Assembly (NCBI RefSeq): GCF_003966265.1
Contig: NZ_RXNV01000002.1
Coordinates: 372,001-436,000, forward strand
Direction: 5' to 3'
Source: Shewanella atlantica
GTDB taxonomy: Bacteria > Pseudomonadota > Gammaproteobacteria > Enterobacterales > Shewanellaceae
Length of the DNA: 64,000 bases
How positions within the stretch are numbered: the first letter of the stretch is position 1; the number at the start of each line of letters is the position of its first letter. Below are positions 44,876-54,610 of this stretch, piece after piece. A program made the translations under genes and the position numbers. The notes under the pieces are model-generated. The model saw nothing but the letters and a program-made list of their open reading frames with translations, searched no databases and was not told where the DNA came from.

Positions 44876-45238
44876 ATGAGTGATGCAAGTTTGTATGAGC
44901 GCCTCGGAGGTGAGGGGAAAATAGCCCTTATTGCAGCCGATATTTTCGATACTCACGCCGCTAACCCGACGATTGCCAGCCGATACAAAGACTCAGATAG
45001 GGAGAGAGTCATTAAGGTAGTCACCGAGTTTCTCTGTTCGGGTACCGGTGGGCCACAGGATTATACGGGTAAGAATATGCTCGATGCACACAGAGCGATG
45101 AACATAAATGAACGTGAATATATGGCTGTATTGGATGACATCATAGTGGCGTTAGACAAGAATGATGTTGGAGAGCGGGAAAAACAAGAGATGTTGATGA
45201 TTGCTTACTCTATTAAGGCAGAGATCATCGGAGTTTAA
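44876..45238 (+). CDS. group 1 truncated haemoglobin
   Basis: The product has 120 residues and the 2-on-2 globin pattern [20 protein letters not shown] at the start. The haem-ligand histidine is in [10 protein letters not shown]. The ATG at 44876 has GGTAGGAG about 8 bases upstream; a TTG at 44852 is in frame but unlikely. Such proteins bind oxygen or nitric oxide in the cytoplasm and help detoxify NO. The gene is followed by a terminator and stands alone. Confidence 0.9.
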   Translation: MSDASLYERLGGEGKIALIAADIFDTHAANPTIASRYKDSDRERVIKVVTEFLCSGTGGPQDYTGKNMLDAHRAMNINEREYMAVLDDIIVALDKNDVGEREKQEMLMIAYSIKAEIIGV

Positions 45239-45316
45239 GCTACCCATTTTGGTGCATGTCCTATTAATCTGTTAACATTTTTACCTGTTAATAGATTTAC
45301 ATAACCGTATTAAAGC

Positions 45317-45345
45317 AAAACGCAGCCATTTAGGCTGCGTTTTTA
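45317..45345. terminator. Rho-independent terminator after the haemoglobin gene
   Basis: AAAACGCAGCC / GGCTGCGTTTT form an 11-base perfect stem with a 5-base loop and a T-run. The lipoprotein gene converges from the right, so it may act in both directions. Confidence 0.9.
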
Positions 45346-45367
45346 TGATGCTTGCGTAACACTTTAA

Positions 45368-45751
45368 CTAGTGTTCCTCTTTAGTGACAGATACCGTCCA
45401 CTCATACAAGGGCGCTTCGTTATCGATCTTAAATTCTAATGAAGCTTCTTGTCCATCGGGTAATAGTGTAAAGCCGGGTAGAGTTTCAATATTGAGGAAG
45501 TCACCCTTGCGATAAATAAGCTGTGCGGTCAGATCAATCTGCCCCAGATTATCCGAGAGACTTAAACGTAAGATATTGGCGCTCTCGAGTTCTATCGGAA
45601 ACTCTATAGGGTGGCCTGCTCCTATCGTCACTTGAGTAGGACCTAACGTGATACCGTCGCGTATCAGATCTGTATTAACCACGTAGTCTTCGGAATGACA
45701 TGCACTTAATAATGTTATCAAGATAAGTGAAAAAATAACTCGTAAAAACAT
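45368..45751 (-). CDS. hypothetical lipoprotein
   Basis: The product has 127 residues. A signal peptide with lipobox LSAC (Cys18) is clear. The mature part is beta-rich without a known domain. It contains one free region of conserved-looking acidic strands (DNLGQIDLTAQLIYRKGDFL). It lies alone between a terminator and an upstream spacer. I do not recognise the family. Confidence 0.75.
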   Translation of the reverse strand: MFLRVIFSLILITLLSACHSEDYVVNTDLIRDGITLGPTQVTIGAGHPIEFPIELESANILRLSLSDNLGQIDLTAQLIYRKGDFLNIETLPGFTLLPDGQEASLEFKIDNEAPLYEWTVSVTKEEH

Positions 45752-45996
45752 CGTACTCTAATGATGGATAACTTTAATGTCGCCATGGTAACACTAATCG
45801 TTATCAGATTAGTTACTTTTTACTAACCAATTGTAGGCTTGCCTCATCTTTTGAGTTCTCGTTCAGCTTGTATTCAGCAAAATTTTAATGGTGTAATAAC
45901 TCTGGAGACAAAACACGCTCATTACAAAATACTCTACTTCAGCCTGTCTCTATTTTTCTGTATTATCTGCCTCCTGAATTAATTGTAAGGTGAGCT

Positions 45997-46713
45997 ATGC
46001 AGCCCCAAGCCGACCCGTTTATCGTTCCTGTATGTCATGATGAGATAGAGATCTTATATCAGGATGAGGCATTGATTTTAATCAATAAACCCAGTGGCTT
46101 ATTAAGCTTATCCGGTAAGCATCCGGATAATAAGGATTCGGTTCACTTTCGTCTTGTTCAGGATTTTCCGACCTGTACTATGATCCATAGATTGGATTTT
46201 GGTACCTCAGGCATCATGTTAGTTGCGATGAATAAGCAGGTGAATGCGCAACTTTGTAAACAGTTTAGTGAAAGAACCGTGTCGAAAAGCTATACAGCAC
46301 TACTACATGGTCATCTCGGTGCCGATGAGGGGGTGATTGACTTTGCTATCGCGAAAGATAAAGAGAACTTTCCGCTGATGAAGATCTGCCAGCAAAGCGG
46401 AAAGCCTGCGGTCTCAAAGTTTAAGGTACTCGAACGTTTCGTTCAGACTAACGAGCACGCTTATTTCCAAGAGCATGAAAAAGCGGGAGATAGGACGGTT
46501 ACCCGGGTTGAATTTGAGCCGGTCAGTGGTCGGACTCATCAGTTGAGGATTCATAGTCAGCAGATCCAACACCCGATTCTGGGCTGTGATCTCTATGCCA
46601 CCGATGAGGCGTTCTTTGCCTCTTCCAGATTAATGTTACATGCAACCGAACTCGCCTTTGATCACCCAATAACGGGTGAGCGGATGAATATTATATCTCC
46701 GAGTCCGTTTTAG
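45997..46713 (+). CDS. RluA-family pseudouridine synthase
   Basis: The product has 238 residues. The RluA signature HRLDFGTSGIML with the catalytic Asp lies near residue 67, preceded by LINKPSGLLSLSGK and followed by TRVEFEPVSGRTHQLRIHSQ. It isomerises uridine in rRNA and/or tRNA. There is no S4 domain, consistent with the short RluA subgroup. GTAAGGTGAGCT precedes the ATG. The exact RNA target cannot be read from the sequence. Confidence 0.92.
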   Translation: MQPQADPFIVPVCHDEIEILYQDEALILINKPSGLLSLSGKHPDNKDSVHFRLVQDFPTCTMIHRLDFGTSGIMLVAMNKQVNAQLCKQFSERTVSKSYTALLHGHLGADEGVIDFAIAKDKENFPLMKICQQSGKPAVSKFKVLERFVQTNEHAYFQEHEKAGDRTVTRVEFEPVSGRTHQLRIHSQQIQHPILGCDLYATDEAFFASSRLMLHATELAFDHPITGERMNIISPSPF

Positions 46714-46751
46714 CTGTCGTATAAAAAATTTAAATTGTGCGGAGCCGATAG

Positions 46752-46820
46752 TGTAGGACCGGCTTTAGCCGGGAATGGATCTTCATTGCATAAAGATTCG
46801 CAGTGAAACACGCGCCTACA
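46752..46820. repeat. REP-type hairpin, copy 7
   Basis: TGTAGGACCGGCTTTAGCCGGG at the left and a decayed CGCAGTGAAACACGCGCCTACA at the right lie between the pseudouridine synthase and recombinase genes. Confidence 0.7.
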
Positions 46821-46828
46821 AAATAGCC

Positions 46829-47962
46829 TTAATCTTTTGGTTTCAGATAGTGTCTGAGTGATCTCGGATCTGTGTGCCCGGTTCTTGCCATTATATAGAG
46901 ATGATCTTTGTCATTCTCATGGAGCTGGGTAACACAACCACTTCGTAAACTATGTGCTCCGTAGAATTCAGGACTTAACCCGGCTCTCAGACAATACTTC
47001 TTTATCATCTGGTAAATGTCATCACCACGAAGAAAACCGCTGTTTTTATTTAAACGGGGCTCTTTAGTTTGCATTGAAGTCAGGTTAATTTTTCTATTTG
47101 TTGCATCGCTGACACTGTATGGCCTGATCTGACTCCCATCTCGTGAGATCGAGCGAAACAGGTGACCCTGCTTTATTTTTGAAATTTCTATCCACTCTTT
47201 AACGGCGTCGAATGCGGCTAAGGTTTCTGTCTGCGGTAGATCTTTCCACTCCCTTTGTCCTTGCTGATTACTCTTGGAGTAGGGCAGGCGTACTTTGAGC
47301 TTATTTCGCAAAAAACTGACATGGTTAACTTGAATGTCGGCAAGCTCAGAGCGGCGAAAGCCTCCCTGAAAACCGAGTTGAATAATGGCTTTATCGCGTG
47401 CTCTGGTAAGTGGTTGCGGGTGCTGATTGATCACATCTATCAGCATTTCCAGTTCATCATACATTATCGGTTGTTGATCGTAGTCCGCAACTTTTCGATA
47501 CTTGTTTCGACTTAACCCACGCATCACCCGGATCACCAAGGGGTGTTCAGTCGGCGAGTGAAATCCGGCCTTAATATGATGATATCTTATCGCAGCCAAT
47601 CTTGAGGTTAATGTCTGCCGGGAAAGTTGGGCACCACTGCTTTGTTGAATACTCTCTTTTTGATGACCGATAAAGGAAATAACAGAACGGGGATCGGCGG
47701 GCAGCGGGCTTAAACCATGTTCAAGGCAGTAACGATTAAATATTGAAAAACTGGAGGTATAGACTCGTCGGGTATTTTCTGAGATCTCATACTCGGTTTC
47801 GCTGGCAGCACTCTTATAATCATCAAGGATTGAGAGAGGCAGTTGAGTCTCTTCGAAGAATGACTGTTCAGATGTGTTTCTATTACCACTTGTTCCGGAT
47901 GGAACAATAGTGCTGTGTGAAGGCAAAACTGAATTTGGTGTGTGGTGCGCAGACTTTGACAT
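46829..47962 (-). CDS. solitary tyrosine recombinase
   Basis: The product has 377 residues. The N-terminal 60 residues are Ser/Thr-rich and look disordered. A SAM-like core-binding domain follows (ENTRRVYTSSFSIFNRYCLE), then the catalytic domain with Arg in GGFRRSELADI, HSLRSGCVTQL (His and Arg), TGHTDPRSLRHYL (His and the Tyr nucleophile). All catalytic residues appear to be present. It lacks the extra helix typical of integron integrases. No phage or transposon genes are next to it. Two adjacent inverted repeats lie 190-275 bases upstream of its start, on the far side of its promoter. Confidence 0.88.
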   Translation of the reverse strand: MSKSAHHTPNSVLPSHSTIVPSGTSGNRNTSEQSFFEETQLPLSILDDYKSAASETEYEISENTRRVYTSSFSIFNRYCLEHGLSPLPADPRSVISFIGHQKESIQQSSGAQLSRQTLTSRLAAIRYHHIKAGFHSPTEHPLVIRVMRGLSRNKYRKVADYDQQPIMYDELEMLIDVINQHPQPLTRARDKAIIQLGFQGGFRRSELADIQVNHVSFLRNKLKVRLPYSKSNQQGQREWKDLPQTETLAAFDAVKEWIEISKIKQGHLFRSISRDGSQIRPYSVSDATNRKINLTSMQTKEPRLNKNSGFLRGDDIYQMIKKYCLRAGLSPEFYGAHSLRSGCVTQLHENDKDHLYIMARTGHTDPRSLRHYLKPKD

Positions 47963-48152
47963 GATATTTAAGGCACCTATAAAGATATAATTGCTAGCGG
48001 GTAGAGTTAATAGAAAATAGTGATCGGTTTATTAATTAGCCGATGGCTGAGTCCATTTGTGACTATTTAATAAACAACACATCAAAACTGACTGATTGAA
48101 TAAATACTCTTTCATCCAAATTAAGTCCCAAATTATAGAGACAAGCAGCCAC

Positions 48153-48188
48153 CTCTACCAGTGATAATCGTCATTATCACTGGTAGAG
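48153..48188. repeat. perfect 16-base inverted repeat
   Basis: CTCTACCAGTGATAAT / ATTATCACTGGTAGAG are separated by CGTC. There is no T-run after it, so it is not a standard terminator. Confidence 0.85.
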
Positions 48189-48192
48189 TGTC

Positions 48193-48237
48193 TAAACGAA
48201 TAAATAACAATCAGAGTGATTGTATATTATTCGTTTA
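48193..48237. repeat. imperfect 21-base inverted repeat
   Basis: The arms TAAACGAATAAATAACAATC and GATTGTATATTATTCGTTTA (each with one further paired A/T at the loop side) pair at 18 of 21 positions, with three central mismatches and a 3-base loop. It begins four bases after the preceding perfect repeat. Confidence 0.75.
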
Positions 48238-48812
48238 TTCGACTTAGAGCAGGGACGATGTTCTTCAGGAAAAAGTACCTCGCGTACTTAAGGCAACTTT
48301 TACGGTTTTGCTAACAAGGTGCTTGTTCAACAAGCCCTGAGTGTTTGTCGTGTCTCAGAGCTGTGCAACTAATTTCCCCTGGGATATCAAGCTAATACCT
48401 GCTTATAAATAGTACGTTAAGCTAGTTTTTTGAGCGGTCTCAGGTGAAATTAACAGGGTAATTACCGGTTAGGTTTAGCAAATTTAAAGAATGGTTGCAC
48501 CATTTTATAGCGTGTTGTTTAGTTAATCTCATCAATTGTTGAAAGGGTATCCTTAACCGGATGTTTAATGTGTCGTGAAGCAACCACGATTTTCATATTA
48601 AACTTTTGCTTGTCGAAACTGCGGGGCAAGGTTTCAAATCAAGGTAGTACACAATCGCATATAATGGTGTAACCATACTATTGTTTTGTGTTCTTTTGAT
48701 GTGTAATATACCGAGATTAATAATTGAAATTTATACATGAAACACGTTTATAGATAGTTCACTCGTAACTAAATAAAAAAGATATTAAATTGCATCAAGC
48801 AAGGGAGAAGTT

Positions 48813-49325
48813 ATGGAGCAGCAACAAGCATGGGTTTATCACGGAGAGAATCCTAAGGCTGGAAGAAAACTTCTTTTATTGGAAGTTGAAGAATTGATGC
48901 TGGCAATTCCATTAATATATCGCCTCATTCATCCGGATGAAATGTTATTAAGAAAGGATTGGTTCCTACCAGAGTTAATTGAAGACAACTCTCAAGAAAG
49001 TTCTCGAAAAAGTGACAAATACATTTCACTGGTCCCTCTACTACAGCGCGTTACTCAACTAAGAAAAGACCATGAGTTATTATCCGCCCCCTTACAGCAA
49101 CTGAATCTTAGTCTGAATTCATACTTCAGTGATTTGGGTTGGCGCATGGTTAGAAGGGAATTGTCGCAGCTCAAGAAAAGACAAAAGAAAGCGCATATAG
49201 AACTTAGCAAAGATATCATCACAAAATTGAAGCATTACATGGAACGTGGTCAGTTTGAGAGTTTCGATCAGGCAATTGATAATTTGTTAACCGAAGTAAA
49301 CACTAGTCATGAGCTTGAACAGTAA
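48813..49325 (+). CDS. hypothetical protein with possible ribbon-helix-helix C-terminus
   Basis: The product has 170 residues with no signal or membrane helix. The middle is helical and basic (RRELSQLKKRQKKAHIELS). The last 40 residues (HIELSKDIITKLKHYMERGQ and on to DQAIDNLLTEV) have the strand-helix-helix pattern of a MetJ/Arc-type DNA-binding fold. This resembles the architecture of MatP only loosely. AAGGGAGAAGTT precedes the ATG. It stands alone; a DNA-binding role is a guess. Confidence 0.65.
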   Translation: MEQQQAWVYHGENPKAGRKLLLLEVEELMLAIPLIYRLIHPDEMLLRKDWFLPELIEDNSQESSRKSDKYISLVPLLQRVTQLRKDHELLSAPLQQLNLSLNSYFSDLGWRMVRRELSQLKKRQKKAHIELSKDIITKLKHYMERGQFESFDQAIDNLLTEVNTSHELEQ

Positions 49326-49416
49326 TTTTGTAGCTCACTGGGACATGGTTCTCTTGGTTAGGAGTTATCAAGACCGCGATGAGCAACCAATGGGAATATA
49401 AACGATTGCGTTAAGG

Positions 49417-50391
49417 TCAATCTACAAGAGTACTTTTCTTTAGTAACGTCGGTGGAAGCTGGATACTCCAACGATCTAATTCATGCTGACTAAACATGAA
49501 CGTGCCACGTTTTGGCGTCGATATCGCGGGTAAGGTTCCTTTAACAAAAAAGTGATTAACTTTCTCTGCAGCTGCAAGACCTTGCTCGGTACCGTTGATA
49601 ATTAAGCCTCCAATCGCTTTTCCTTCCCCAATGGAATATGACCAAAATGCAAAAACGGGGAGGGGGCTTTTTCTACTTGTCCAGTGACTGACTTTGTCCA
49701 GGCTGACGTTTTCGCAGAACCTATTGGTTAATGCTGCATAGTTAGCGATGATGATTGCATCATAGCCATTCTCCTTTGTTTTCGCGACCGTAGCTTTCCA
49801 GTCATGAAAGCTCTGCTCGAGAGTTATGTCGACCTCGATATCTGAGATAGTTTGTTTGAATTTGTCATCGAAGGAGGTTTCTAATATGGCATAGGAAGTT
49901 GGATTCCTATCCATCAATACTTTGACCTTTCTAATGCTGGGCATTAGTTGACGTAACATAAAAACTGAACGTTTTAGTAATGGGCGTTCCAGTGAGCCCG
50001 AAACATTCTTATCGAGTGTAATATAGTGACGGGGGTTGGCATTGATGCCGAGAAATACCAGAGGAATTTGAGCCTCAACAATTCTGGAGCCCAATAGTTT
50101 TAGAGCGTTATCATCGGCAAGCACCACAACCTTTGGCTGTTGCTCTTGAATAAATTGCCACGTTTGATTAGCGATCGCTTCATATTCAGTGGCCGGCTTA
50201 CGCTTAGTGTCCATCTCATATTCGGAAATACTATGACCGTTGACACCGGAAAGAAAGCCATCTCGATACTCTTGAACCCAGGGGTACCCTTGATGGTAAC
50301 TATGAATAAAGGCAACATCGGCCGCAATTGCATCTTCTGCAAACATGCAAAATAATAGGCCGAATAGTGATGATTTAAATGCCAATTCCAT
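49417..50391 (-). CDS. orphan ABC-type periplasmic binding protein
   Basis: The product has 324 residues from the ATG at 50391, giving a signal peptide cleaved near AIA-ADVAF; a longer frame with a TTG start at 50442 lacks a good signal. The fold is of the ABC_sub_bind group (VAFIHSYHQGYPWVQEYRDG, VVVLADDNALKLLG, PLVFLGINANP). These bind small ligands and often feed sensor proteins. No permease or ATPase gene is nearby, so it may act as a sensory partner. The ligand is unknown. Confidence 0.75.
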   Translation of the reverse strand: MELAFKSSLFGLLFCMFAEDAIAADVAFIHSYHQGYPWVQEYRDGFLSGVNGHSISEYEMDTKRKPATEYEAIANQTWQFIQEQQPKVVVLADDNALKLLGSRIVEAQIPLVFLGINANPRHYITLDKNVSGSLERPLLKRSVFMLRQLMPSIRKVKVLMDRNPTSYAILETSFDDKFKQTISDIEVDITLEQSFHDWKATVAKTKENGYDAIIIANYAALTNRFCENVSLDKVSHWTSRKSPLPVFAFWSYSIGEGKAIGGLIINGTEQGLAAAEKVNHFFVKGTLPAISTPKRGTFMFSQHELDRWSIQLPPTLLKKSTLVD

Positions 50392-50936
50392 ATTTTTACA
50401 ATCTATTCCCAAGTCATCTATATATATCATTTTCTGTGACAATATGCTGATTTTATTTCGATAAAAGTGTTTTATGTTAACTAAGTTATGTTTAGCATGC
50501 TTCCCTATCTACAGTTTAATAACTACTGCTTCATAATGGTGCGACAGAACACTGGCAAGAAGACCGAGCAGGTAAGAGCAAAGGCGACAAGGACTAACTT
50601 TTGTGACGATTTGATTTGATTTGGTTTGAGTGCAATAGTTTGAGTGCAATAGTTGTAAAATCCGGTAAACAACAAGCATACAAAAGAGAGTCCTGATTTC
50701 GTAATTTCGCGTCACTTGACGCTCTTGGTCACTGACCGCTTTACGTTTATCCGTTAACTCTCTTATACTATTAGTTTAGTCCAGATCAGGCTTAATGGGT
50801 AACAAATAACGTGAAAATTTGAATCTGAATTATCCTCTGTAAGCCTTTACCCATAAGCCTTTTAGAGGGAAATACTATGGGAGTAAACGACAAAATATCG
50901 CTCTCTATTTCGCTATAGTATATTTATATTTAAAAT
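50392..50936. other. intergenic, no gene seen
   Basis: A short frame at 50509-50715 has no recognisable content. A tandem TTTGAGTGCAATAG pair occurs near 50625-50655. Nothing else is evident. Confidence 0.35.
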
Positions 50937-52010
50937 CTATATTTTGCCGGATGAAGACACAAGACTCTCAAGGGCAATGTCAGTCATTTTTTGGCTGAAA
51001 CCATTATTTTTAGGATGATCCGGAGACCAACCAAGTATAAAGCGCTGAAAATCTGCCCATGCAACAAAAAATAGCGGGCGCCATTCTCGCTCGACCATCT
51101 CGAAATCAAGATGGGAATTATTCAACTTCAATGCAACACTCAGTTGTGAGAAGTAATGTTCAATTAGCTCTTCATACTCCAGATGACATTGTTCCTCAGT
51201 TAAACAGCTTCCTATAAAGTAGATTAGATCTTTCATTCCACAACCAGCCCCGACGTATTGAAAGTCTACGGCAGCAACCCGATCGCAGTTTTGACTAAAA
51301 CAGAAGTTAGCGACTTTTGCATCCCCATGAACCAGAGTCTTAAATCGGCAGCTATTCAATTTTAAATCAAGGTCTGAAGCAGCGCTCTTTAATGGTGAGT
51401 CTGGCATAACTGCATATTCGTCGGAACGTGTGCCCAGGTGCCAATAGGTTCCAATCGGCCACAAACCTTCAGGCCAAGTTTTATCAGGTGAATCTTGCAA
51501 GAACCTGGCATGAAAATGGGCTAACCAGGTGATGCACACTTTACTCTGCTCAATGGTCAGGGACTTCTTTCTCACCATAAATCCAGCCTGATCTAGATCG
51601 CTGAGTAAAATTAAACACTTTTCAGCTGTTTGCACGGATCCGGCATTTATTTGGCTGTTTTCATGACTAATATCTTCTAAGATACCAAAACATTCGGGTA
51701 CAAAAGAGGGACCACTGCACTGTAAGGCCCAGTCACGGTACCAGTTTGCTTCGACCCGATAGGATAGCAATTTTCTTCTATGGGAATGCTGCGAATCCCA
51801 TCCTCTTGGGTGAGCCGACTCAGTTGGTGGGGAGACAGATTTGACTATGATACTCTCAGGACAATGTTCCCCCTTGATCCTATAACGTACAATCTCGCCA
51901 TAACCACTCCATAGCGTCTGCACCGATTCTAATCTCTGCACCGCATTACAATTTAATCGCTGTAAAATATATTCTTCTGTATTCAATGCTATTTCATCAA
52001 AATTCGTCAT
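50937..52010 (-). CDS. choline/aminoglycoside-kinase-like phosphotransferase
   Basis: The product has 357 residues and a protein-kinase-like APH fold. The catalytic loop LVHGDAKVANFCFS and the metal-binding AAVDFQYVGAGCGMKDLIYF are clear; the Asp of each is present. The pattern is nearest to the CHK/EcKL (DUF1679-like) group, common in insects and present in some bacteria, where it phosphorylates small alcohols. It has no signal peptide. Substrate unknown. It is divergent from the 115-residue gene. Confidence 0.8.
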   Translation of the reverse strand: MTNFDEIALNTEEYILQRLNCNAVQRLESVQTLWSGYGEIVRYRIKGEHCPESIIVKSVSPPTESAHPRGWDSQHSHRRKLLSYRVEANWYRDWALQCSGPSFVPECFGILEDISHENSQINAGSVQTAEKCLILLSDLDQAGFMVRKKSLTIEQSKVCITWLAHFHARFLQDSPDKTWPEGLWPIGTYWHLGTRSDEYAVMPDSPLKSAASDLDLKLNSCRFKTLVHGDAKVANFCFSQNCDRVAAVDFQYVGAGCGMKDLIYFIGSCLTEEQCHLEYEELIEHYFSQLSVALKLNNSHLDFEMVEREWRPLFFVAWADFQRFILGWSPDHPKNNGFSQKMTDIALESLVSSSGKI

Positions 52011-52232
52011 TGGATAATTTTATATCAATTGAAGGTGTTATGAATAGACTATGGTAATATGAATTTTCTTTAACTCACGGAGTGAGCTAAAAATTTGCTG
52101 AGTCTAACAGCATTTAACTGATTGAGTGTTCGACGATAAACTTGAAAAAATCATGTCTTATGAATACTTTTTCAAATGGATTTTTACAAAAGGAGTTATA
52201 ATTATCTATACCTCTATTTCGATATTCAAGTT

Positions 52233-52580
52233 ATGACGACATCACGCGCGCTGCCTCAAGAGAAGAAGCTGACGGTTTTAAGTCGGATTGAACCTGGTTG
52301 CCTCGGGCCTGATGGTATCGATCATATTGAGTCATTTTGTCGATTCGCCAATCACGAGCTTAAAAAAGTCGACCCGGATTTTATCAAATGGATACCTTTG
52401 CCCCGATACGACAAGTCACTGTCTGAGATGCAATATTCAGTAAATAAGAAGCAGTTAAGCCGTGATAAAGCAGCCCAGTACCTTGCTCTCTTTGAAAGTG
52501 AACTTGATGATTTTGAAGAGCATTTTCATGACAAGGTCTCATTGTTGATAAATGAGTTTCTTTCTAAACATAAAGAGTAA
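52233..52580 (+). CDS. small hypothetical cytoplasmic protein
   Basis: The product has 115 residues from the ATG at 52233; the frame is open to an ATG at 52176 and the start is uncertain. The protein is charged and helical (RIEPGCLGPDGIDHIESFCRFANHELKKV by parts) with no known domain. It is 48 bases before the SDR gene on the same strand and may be co-transcribed with it. Confidence 0.6.
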   Translation: MTTSRALPQEKKLTVLSRIEPGCLGPDGIDHIESFCRFANHELKKVDPDFIKWIPLPRYDKSLSEMQYSVNKKQLSRDKAAQYLALFESELDDFEEHFHDKVSLLINEFLSKHKE

Positions 52581-52628
52581 CCTTGCGTTCGAGGCTTACT
52601 CATTATCGCCCTAATAAGGATTTTCAAA

Positions 52629-53324
52629 ATGGCAAAACATCTTTTTATCACAGGTGCTAATCGTGGCATCGGTTTAACTCTGGTTCAACATTATCTTGCT
52701 GATGGCTGGCTTGTGACTGCCTGCTGCAGAGAGCCGGAACAAGCCGAAGAGTTACAGTCGTTACTGGAAGATAATGAAGGGCTCTCGATATTTCAACTCG
52801 ATGTCACCGATTATGAAGGGGTAGATGAACTAGCTGAAAACCTTGCAGATGAGCCAATCGATCTGCTTATTAATAATGCAGGCTATTACGGCCCTAAAGG
52901 TAGTGGTTTTGGCGGTACTGACGTTGAAGAGTGGCGTCAGGTTATGGAAATAAACACCATTGCCCCCTTAAAAATTGCAGAAGCCTTTTGTGCAAATTTA
53001 GCGCTTGCCGAGAACGGGGTCTATGCTGCTATTTCATCTAAGATGGGCAGTATGGGTGATAACGCGAGTGGTGGTTCCTATATTTATCGCTCGTCAAAGG
53101 CTGCACTAAATTCTGTAGTAAAAAGTTTATCTATCGATTTACAACCCGAGGGCACAAGCGTGGTCGCTATACACCCTGGATGGGTTCAAACAGCTATGGG
53201 CGGGCCCAACGCATTAATCACTACCGATGAATCAGTTACCGGCATTAAGCAGTTTCTAGATGGTTTGTCGACAAAACACAATGGTGGTTTTTATGATTTT
53301 AAGGGTAATGAGATAGCTTGGTAA
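52629..53324 (+). CDS. short-chain dehydrogenase/reductase
   Basis: The product has 231 residues with the Rossmann motif ITGANRGIGL at the start, NNAGYYG in the middle and the catalytic Ser plus YRSSK (Tyr and Lys). It resembles the CsgA/sniffer-like SDR group. AAGGATTTTCAAA precedes the ATG. Substrate and cofactor preference are unknown. Confidence 0.92.
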   Translation: MAKHLFITGANRGIGLTLVQHYLADGWLVTACCREPEQAEELQSLLEDNEGLSIFQLDVTDYEGVDELAENLADEPIDLLINNAGYYGPKGSGFGGTDVEEWRQVMEINTIAPLKIAEAFCANLALAENGVYAAISSKMGSMGDNASGGSYIYRSSKAALNSVVKSLSIDLQPEGTSVVAIHPGWVQTAMGGPNALITTDESVTGIKQFLDGLSTKHNGGFYDFKGNEIAW

Positions 53325-53436
53325 TTAAGCAATAAAACAAGATACCAGGCCGATATCGGTCGCCTGGTATCGGTCGCCTAGTATCGAGTTCTATCACAAA
53401 ACAGAGCCGTGAGTGCTACCTTTGCACTTGCCATTA

Positions 53437-54492
53437 TCAACTCAGTGCCGGGAAGGCTGGAGAGATACACTTCTTAACTTCGAACGTAAATCCATATTCT
53501 GCAGTTTTATCTTTTCTTATTTCCACTATTTCATAATCATTAAGTTCAACGACATTACTACCTGGTGATATCTGGCATCGTGAACGACTGTCGGATTCCA
53601 GTTGATAAGCGAAACGTGCAATCAAAGTTCTGACCAACTTCTCATAATCAGAACGGACATCTCTATACTGTTCTTGCTTCAGTTTTTTACTTTCATCAGA
53701 AGCGAAAGACAAACCTATAGTCATGTCCTCATTCGTTACCTCTTGAGCTTCAACTCCACTTTTAGCACTATTGAGCTCTTTCACGAGTTCTTGTTTATCA
53801 TTTTCAGAGAGCTTGTTTAGCACTATCCCATCAGGATCGTTTAAGTCGGCTGATAATTCATTATTCAAGCTGGCGATTAAAATTAGATGATAAAGCACAA
53901 CCGAAGCTAATATCAGACGTATGAACATGGTCGTATACCTGAAGTGGTTGTGGTTAATCAGCCTTAACCCTTTTACGCCGAAAGGTTTTAAGAGCAGTAA
54001 GCCTATAAGATAAAAAGGTACTGCAACTTGTAACATCAATATGGCCAACGCTGTCATGGCTATTACCCATGCTGGCAAGTAAAGCAATATGGCAAAGTTG
54101 TGGGTATACGAGAAGTGTGTGGTAGCGACACCTACCACCTCATTCACCACAGATGCTGCACCAGCAATGGCAAAGTTTGCGATGATAGCGTAAAAAAGCA
54201 GTAAAACAGCTTTGCCAGATAAAGAGTGCCAGACACGCACAAAAAGAGGCCAAAATTCCAGGGTTAATGCAATAACAGTAATTATTGCAACTAAACCCAA
54301 ATTATCAGGAAGAACAAGAAGGATAAGGGATAGAAGATAAAGCTTCTGAGCAAGAGTCAGTCGACCTAGCACACCACTTGTTGAACTGATAAATTTTGCA
54401 ATGAGCTCGTAGATGACGACTGCAAGTTTCCTTGGTCTGCTAACTGCTTTTTTAAAACGTACACCAGGCTCTTCTTGTGGTATCTGTTCCAT
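53437..54492 (-). CDS. polytopic membrane protein of unknown function
   Basis: The product has 351 residues. Five or six membrane helices lie between about residues 45 and 210 (for example YLLSLILLVLPDNLGLVAII, AVLLLFYAIIANFAIAGAA and MFIRLILASVVLYHLILIA). A soluble C-terminal domain of 140 residues follows, with two cysteines that could form a disulfide if it is periplasmic. AAGGATATAG precedes the ATG. I do not recognise the family. It is convergent with the SDR gene. Confidence 0.7.
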   Translation of the reverse strand: MEQIPQEEPGVRFKKAVSRPRKLAVVIYELIAKFISSTSGVLGRLTLAQKLYLLSLILLVLPDNLGLVAIITVIALTLEFWPLFVRVWHSLSGKAVLLLFYAIIANFAIAGAASVVNEVVGVATTHFSYTHNFAILLYLPAWVIAMTALAILMLQVAVPFYLIGLLLLKPFGVKGLRLINHNHFRYTTMFIRLILASVVLYHLILIASLNNELSADLNDPDGIVLNKLSENDKQELVKELNSAKSGVEAQEVTNEDMTIGLSFASDESKKLKQEQYRDVRSDYEKLVRTLIARFAYQLESDSRSRCQISPGSNVVELNDYEIVEIRKDKTAEYGFTFEVKKCISPAFPALS

Positions 54493-54610
54493 CTATATCC
54501 TTTCCTGAAATATGCTCCATATAAATCAGATGATAACCTTTTTGTAACAATCGCTCCATCGATTTTCCCATCAATAAGCCTGTCATTAAGGTTGATAATA
54601 TTAAATAAAA

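Larger units (their letters stand above)
47963..48812. other. long intergenic region upstream of the recombinase
   Basis: No gene is seen in 850 bases. The only structure is the pair of inverted repeats at 48153-48237. The AT-rich last 150 bases probably hold the promoter of the 170-residue gene. Confidence 0.5.

Noticed and set aside
46829..47962. Integron integrase with attC-like repeats
   Set aside because: The protein lacks the IntI-specific extra helix, and no gene cassettes or tandem attC sites follow.
50509..50715. 68-codon minus-strand frame as a gene
   Set aside because: It includes a simple tandem duplication and shows no recognisable product or start signals.
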